A stretch of DNA of 52,080 nucleotides from a filamentous cyanobacterium CCT1 (GTDB lineage Bacteria > Cyanobacteriota > Cyanobacteriia > Phormidesmidales > Phormidesmidaceae), in NCBI GenBank assembly GCA_003017855.1, contig PYER01000012.1, positions 1-52,080 on the forward strand. The letters run 5' to 3'. Each line of letters begins with the position of its first letter. Within the stretch, counting starts at the first letter, position 1. The notes beneath the pieces were generated by a model. It was not told the DNA's origin, made no database searches, and worked only from the letters and a program-made list of their open reading frames with translations. This document shows positions 46,857 through 52,080 of the stretch, piece after piece. Position numbers and translations under genes: made by a program.

Positions 46857-47609
46857 ATGGAAAATCTTGCGAGCGATCCTAACCTGCTGGCTACGGTGGT
46901 GGGCATTGTGGCCCTGGGCCTGGCTCCCCTAGCGTTTTTGCTCTGGTTTTTCTACACTCGCGACAAGCTTAATCCGGAGCCGCGATCGCTGGTGCTTAAG
47001 CTTTACCTGCTGGGGATATTGGCGTACGTGCCGGTCTTTTTGGTGCGGCAGCTAGTGCCGCTGCCGAGCTGGCTGATGGCGATCGCCGTTGTACCGGTCC
47101 TAGCCGAACTAGTTAAGTTTTGGGTGGTCAAGCGGGGGGTGTACAACCACCCCGAGTTCGACGAGCCCGTGGACGGCATTATCTTTGCCGCCGCAGTGGG
47201 TCTGGGCTTTGCCACCCTGGAGGTGGTTGGCTCGATGCTCTACGCCTACTTTGCCGTCGCTCGGCTGGGGGTGCCGGGTGCCGCCGTCGATGCCTCGGCC
47301 TGGACGGCGGTGCTGGCGATGTTTGCCCTACGGGGGCTGCTGGCGGGACCGGGCCATGCGCTGTGGTCGTCGCTGTGGGGCTATGGTCTGGGGTTGGCCA
47401 AGTTTTCGCCCCCAGGCCAGGGGCGGGGGCTGGTGCGCAACGGTCTGCTGGCGGCGATTCTCTCCCACGCGGCGTTTAACGCTCTGGCGCTGGAATCGAG
47501 CTGGTGGCTAAACCGGGTGGGTCTGGTGCTGGTGATTGCGGTGCTGTGGTTTGTGGTGATGCGCTGTTTGCGCTACGCTCTGGCGCTCAATACTGCAGCA
47601 GCACGGTGA
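46857..47609 (+). CDS. PrsW-family intramembrane protease
   Basis: A 250-residue polytopic protein from ATG 46857; an ATG 13 codons upstream (46818) is also possible. PrsW proteins are glutamic-type intramembrane proteases that clip membrane-anchored anti-sigma factors. Family marks are [20 protein letters not shown] (about 115-134), [15 protein letters not shown] and SHAAFNAL. The first catalytic motif, usually EExxK, reads AELVKFW, so only one Glu is left. It may still be active or have an altered site. It converges with apt, with a 23-base overlap. Confidence 0.8.
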   Translation: MENLASDPNLLATVVGIVALGLAPLAFLLWFFYTRDKLNPEPRSLVLKLYLLGILAYVPVFLVRQLVPLPSWLMAIAVVPVLAELVKFWVVKRGVYNHPEFDEPVDGIIFAAAVGLGFATLEVVGSMLYAYFAVARLGVPGAAVDASAWTAVLAMFALRGLLAGPGHALWSSLWGYGLGLAKFSPPGQGRGLVRNGLLAAILSHAAFNALALESSWWLNRVGLVLVIAVLWFVVMRCLRYALALNTAAAR

Positions 47610-48099
47610 CGGGCACATCGGGCAGCTTGGTGCGTCCCGCCAGCCCCATCAGCTCGATCACAAAGCCGAACCCGGCTACGGTGCAGCCGGTTTTCTCGAT
47701 CAGCTGGGCGGTGGCGGCGGCGGTGCCCCCGGTGGCGATCAGGTCGTCGATAATTAGCACGCGGCTGCCCGCCGGAAAGGCATCTTGATGGAGTTCTAGG
47801 GTGTCGTTGCCGTACTCCAGGGCGTAGCTGGCCTGATACACGGCGGCGGGCAGCTTGCCGGGTTTACGCACCGGGGCAAAGCCCACTCCCAGCTTGTAGG
47901 CCAGCGGCATGCCAAACATAAAGCCCCGCGACTCAATGCCCACGATGTAGTCAGGGCGATGCTCGGCCACCTTTTCGGCAAAGAGATCGATGCTGTACTG
48001 CATGGCGGTGGGGTTGCCTAGCAGCGGCGTAATGTCGCGAAACAAAATGCCGGGCTGGGGGAAGTCGGGAATATCGCGGATGTGGGCTTTGAGATCCAT
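47587..48099 (-). CDS. apt: Adenine phosphoribosyltransferase
   Basis: Purine salvage enzyme making AMP from adenine and PRPP. The 170-residue product has the expected N-terminus ([21 protein letters not shown], region about 7-27), the substrate region [19 protein letters not shown] and the PRPP-binding loop [16 protein letters not shown] (about 115-130). Length normal. It follows corA by 32 bases on the same strand and could be co-transcribed with it. Its 3' end overlaps that of the PrsW-like gene. Confidence 0.97.
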   Translation of the reverse strand: MDLKAHIRDIPDFPQPGILFRDITPLLGNPTAMQYSIDLFAEKVAEHRPDYIVGIESRGFMFGMPLAYKLGVGFAPVRKPGKLPAAVYQASYALEYGNDTLELHQDAFPAGSRVLIIDDLIATGGTAAATAQLIEKTGCTVAGFGFVIELMGLAGRTKLPDVPVTVLLQY

Positions 48100-48131
48100 C
48101 GTGGTGCGGGGGTATGGGCGTTGTTATGGTA

Positions 48132-49382
48132 TCAGCGTTTTGTGGTTGAAAAATTGTCAAACCAGCCGCGTTTCCAGAAAAAGTAGATTTGCAGCACGGC
48201 GATCGCCCCCATCACCCCCAGACAAATAACATAGCCCCAGTACCAGCCCAGCTCGGGCATGTTGAAGGGTGAGGCTTCGGTGTCAAAGTTCATGCCGTAG
48301 ACCCCGGCAATAAAGGTGAGCGGGATAAACACAGAGGAAATCACCGTCAGCAGCTTCATCACCTCGTTCATGCGGTTGTTGATCGATGACAGGTAGACAT
48401 CCATCAGGCTGGAGGCGATTTCGCGGTAGTTTTCGATGATGTCGACCACCTGCACAATGTGGTCGTACACGTCCTGCAGGTAGACGCGCACCTCCTGGCT
48501 AATCAGCTCGTCGCTGTCGCGGATCAGGCTGTTGATCACGCTGCGCTGGGGCCAGATGTAGCGGCGCAGCTTCATCAGCCCCCGGCGCATGCGGTGAATT
48601 TTTTTGATCGTGGCGCTGGTTGGGTTGGCCACCACTTCTTCTTCCAGTTCTTCTAGGGTTTCGCCAATTACCTCTAGAACCGGGAAAAAGCTGTCAACGA
48701 TGGTGTCGAGCAGGGCGTAGGTCAGGTAGGCGGCGTTTTGGCGACGAATGGTGCCGGTACCCCGACGGATGCGATCGCGCACGGGACCAAAGGAATCCCA
48801 CTCGGGTTCTTCTTGAAAGGTGACTAAAAATCCCGGACCCAGCACAAAACTGACCTGCTCGCTGCCCACCCCACTGCCCGTAGGCTTGGGCCGCACCATC
48901 TGCATAATGATCAAAATCTTGTCGTCGTAGAAGTCGATTTTGGGTCGGTGGGGCACGTTGACAATGTCTTCGAGCAGCAGTGGATGCAGGTCAAAGGTCT
49001 TGCCCATTTCGAGGATTGTTTCCTCGGTACCTAGCCCGCGAGCATCGAGCCAGGTCACGCTATCGGAGGCCCCCAGAGCAGAGCACTCCTCGGGATGGTC
49101 GATGGTGGCTGTATGAACGGCATCGGGGCCGTAGTCGATTAAAAAAAGCTCTGTGGGCAAGGCATCGTGGGAAATACGCAGCGTGCCAGGAAGTGCACCG
49201 GGGGGTGAATAGCTGTATTCAAATAAACCATCGCCATCGCTATCGACAAGGGGGGGAAGGTCGCAGTGAGGGCCACTGGGGCGGGCCAGCTCTGGGGTCG
49301 CCCTGCCCGCCGCTGTTTGTACAGGCGGTGGGTAGACGGGTGATGTCGCCTCAGATTCTGAACTTTGTCTTCGCTGCGACAT
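48132..49382 (-). CDS. corA: CorA-type magnesium/cobalt transporter
   Basis: A pentameric Mg2+ channel. The 416-residue product starts at ATG 49382 (AGGAAG 8 bases upstream; a GTG one codon earlier is possible). A long cytoplasmic N-domain (with TWLDARGLGTEE, LLLEDIVNVPHRPKID) leads to the stalk helix and two transmembrane helices (about 352-372 and 386-406). The signature YGMNF lies at the end of the first. The first 50 residues are low in structure and rich in Pro and Ser. All features of CorA are present. Confidence 0.95.
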   Translation of the reverse strand: MSQRRQSSESEATSPVYPPPVQTAAGRATPELARPSGPHCDLPPLVDSDGDGLFEYSYSPPGALPGTLRISHDALPTELFLIDYGPDAVHTATIDHPEECSALGASDSVTWLDARGLGTEETILEMGKTFDLHPLLLEDIVNVPHRPKIDFYDDKILIIMQMVRPKPTGSGVGSEQVSFVLGPGFLVTFQEEPEWDSFGPVRDRIRRGTGTIRRQNAAYLTYALLDTIVDSFFPVLEVIGETLEELEEEVVANPTSATIKKIHRMRRGLMKLRRYIWPQRSVINSLIRDSDELISQEVRVYLQDVYDHIVQVVDIIENYREIASSLMDVYLSSINNRMNEVMKLLTVISSVFIPLTFIAGVYGMNFDTEASPFNMPELGWYWGYVICLGVMGAIAVLQIYFFWKRGWFDNFSTTKR

Positions 49383-49417
49383 CACCTGACTTCCTTACTG
49401 TTTGCCAATTAAAAGCA

Positions 49418-49445
49418 TAGGGGCACAGCCGTAGCTGTACCCCTA
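49418..49445 (-). terminator. Intrinsic terminator of groEL
   Basis: On the minus strand TAGGGGTACAGC, loop TACG, GCTGTGCCCCTA (12-bp stem with one G-U pair), then TGCTTTTAATT. It lies 38 bases after the groEL stop and before corA. Confidence 0.85.
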
Positions 49446-49482
49446 GAGGTTAAGCATTTATTCAAAGATGGTCGAGGGCAGG

Positions 49483-51204
<1,722 letters not shown>

Positions 51205-51231
51205 TTAGCACTCACTGCGTGCGAGTGCTAA
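51205..51231. promoter_or_regulatory. CIRCE operator (HrcA binding site)
   Basis: TTAGCACTC at 51205-51213, spacer of 9, GAGTGCTAA at 51223-51231, a perfect match to the CIRCE consensus. It lies 31 bases upstream of the groEL start. It implies heat-shock repression by HrcA. Confidence 0.98.
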
Positions 51232-51238
51232 CCCAGCT

Positions 51239-51267
51239 AGATTACCGCTGTCAGCGCCGGTCGGTAA
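51239..51267 (-). promoter_or_regulatory. Probable groEL promoter
   Basis: On the minus strand TTACCG (-35, 51267-51262), 17-base spacer, TAATCT (-10, 51244-51239), directly upstream of CIRCE. Spacing is ideal; the -35 match is moderate. Confidence 0.55.
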
Positions 51268-51363
51268 GTCGCAATAACCGATCCTCGACAAATCCTCAGT
51301 TCAGTGGCTTGCGGTGAAAAAGAGCAGGATCAGGGAAATGCTCTTTTGGTAGATGATCGCTCC

Positions 51364-51459
51364 CTTCGACTCCGCTCAGGGAACACCTTCGACTTCGCTC
51401 AGGGAACACCTTCGACTTCGCTTAGGAACTCAGAAACTGGTCGCTGAGCGGAGTCGAAG
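51364..51459. repeat. Tandem/inverted repeat island CTTCGACTYCGCTCAG
   Basis: Three units of 23 bases (CTTCGACTYCGCTCAGGGAACAC at 51364 and 51387; a decayed third at 51410) are followed by a perfect 16-base inverse (CTGAGCGGAGTCGAAG, 51444-51459) of the first unit. It lies upstream of groEL and downstream of the Tab2-like gene. Confidence 0.85.
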
Positions 51460-51486
51460 CGGCCGTCTAAGATGGGCTAACACGAG

Positions 51487-52080
51487 TCAGGGAGACTGTT
51501 GTAAAAGCCAGAGGCCGGTGGTAGTCATGCCCGAGTCGTCGGGGCGCACCAGCAGAAAATGAAGCCCCTGGCTGGCCTGCTTGCGCTGCTCAAACCGCTG
51601 ACCTGCGCTGGCGACATCGGAATCGCTAAAGGTGGTGAAGACCCAGCGATCGCTCAGTCCAGCCTCCAGAATCAGCCCGTCAGGTTCTCCCCTCACGTAG
51701 CTCAACCAGGCGGGGGCACTGGACTGAATCCACTGAACCAGGGCCATCGCCTGCCGTCCCGCATCTACCACCACCCCAGGAATAGGGGTCGTGCTGGCCA
51801 GCCCCAGGCGCGAAGGCATCAGGTTGTCAGGTAGGTGGCGCAGGGGAATGGGCTCGTAGGGCAGGGTTTGCTCAAAGTCGTAGGCAGCCAGGGCGGTAAA
51901 CCCCCAGCGGTCTCCCCACAGGTGCTCGGGCAGAGGCACCGGCGGCGGCGACTCGATGTGCAGCGGGTTGTAGGGAATCGGAATGGCGTTGGGCTGGGTG
52001 GGGTACCACTTGGCCCGCTGCTGTAACCACTGGTGCAGGGCCGGGGTATGGCGGGTGGGTAGAACGGCAATGTCCAGCGG
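51487..52080 (-). CDS. Tab2/Atab2-like (DUF1092) protein, 5' part outside the window
   Basis: The frame is open to the right edge, so at least 197 C-terminal residues are seen: TRHTPALHQWLQQRAKWYP near the visible start, then LPDNLMPSRLGLASTTPIPG, and the end YVRGEPDGLILEAGLSDRW, FEQRKQASQGLHFLLVRP, TGLWLLQQ. The layout fits Tab2/Atab2, RNA-binding proteins needed for translation of PSI mRNA in algae and plants; the cyanobacterial members are less well known. It is transcribed towards the groEL promoter region. A GTG at 51939 is inside conserved sequence and is unlikely to be the start. Confidence 0.75.
   Translation of the reverse strand, partial: PLDIAVLPTRHTPALHQWLQQRAKWYPTQPNAIPIPYNPLHIESPPPVPLPEHLWGDRWGFTALAAYDFEQTLPYEPIPLRHLPDNLMPSRLGLASTTPIPGVVVDAGRQAMALVQWIQSSAPAWLSYVRGEPDGLILEAGLSDRWVFTTFSDSDVASAGQRFEQRKQASQGLHFLLVRPDDSGMTTTGLWLLQQSP

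Noticed and set aside
51364-51459. CRISPR-like array upstream of groEL
   Set aside because: The 23-base units are contiguous with no spacers, and an inverted copy closes the set.

Overview
The window comes from a cyanobacterial chromosome. Evidence is the presence of psaE (photosystem I), ndhO (NDH-1), a CurT/CAAD-type thylakoid protein, a V4R/phycobilisome-like photosystem II assembly cluster, lycopene cyclase and a Tab2-like translation factor, plus very frequent HIP1 octamers (GCGATCGC) on both strands. The high GC content and the large multi-sensor kinases suggest a filamentous Leptolyngbya/Nodosilinea/Phormidium-like lineage; that assignment is inference.

Layout. 1-8.8 kb: housekeeping and envelope genes: a serpin, a conserved membrane protein, CurT-like, HflX, two Uma2-family genes, a bestrophin-like channel and a small conserved protein with a structured leader. 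8.9-14.2 kb: a decayed integrative element at the 3' end of tRNA-Ser(UGA), with a tyrosine integrase, an excisionase-like HTH protein, a small ORF and a VapE-type primase/helicase. It is broken by an IS5-like element (9079-10004) and an IS110-like element (about 10990-12101). 14.5-17.9 kb: sigG with a putative anti-sigma gene, then ndhO, mutM and psaE on the minus strand. 18.2-23.2 kb: a cluster matching the Synechocystis slr0144-slr0152 (Pap, PSII assembly) operon in part: phycobilisome-like, V4R, small FFxxxxWDG protein, phycobilisome-like, V4R, SpkG-type kinase; no ferredoxin genes lie in it. 23.3-24.8 kb: RidA and a YihY/BrkB membrane protein.

24.8-37.3 kb is a signalling block: a 1759-residue hybrid histidine kinase with a ribbon-helix-helix-like N-terminus, a 1449-residue CBS/PAS hybrid kinase with two receivers, and a divergent REC-GGDEF-EAL protein with a degenerate GGDEF motif. 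38.1-41 kb holds a 959-residue exported protein that I do not recognise. 41.1-49.4 kb: a Ca2+/H+ antiporter, an MliC-like lipoprotein, a KaiB-fold protein just downstream of a PilT ATPase, lycopene cyclase, a PrsW-like protease, apt and corA. 49.5-51.2 kb is a monocistronic groEL with a perfect CIRCE operator and a terminator. A Tab2-like gene runs off the right edge.

The parts most worth a second look are the reduced Pap-type cluster, the tRNA-Ser element with two IS insertions that can be partly reconstructed, the RHH-like kinase fusion, the Shine-Dalgarno-sequestering leader at 7571-7650, and the possible AUC start of hflX. I found no CRISPR array, no phage structural genes and no rRNA.
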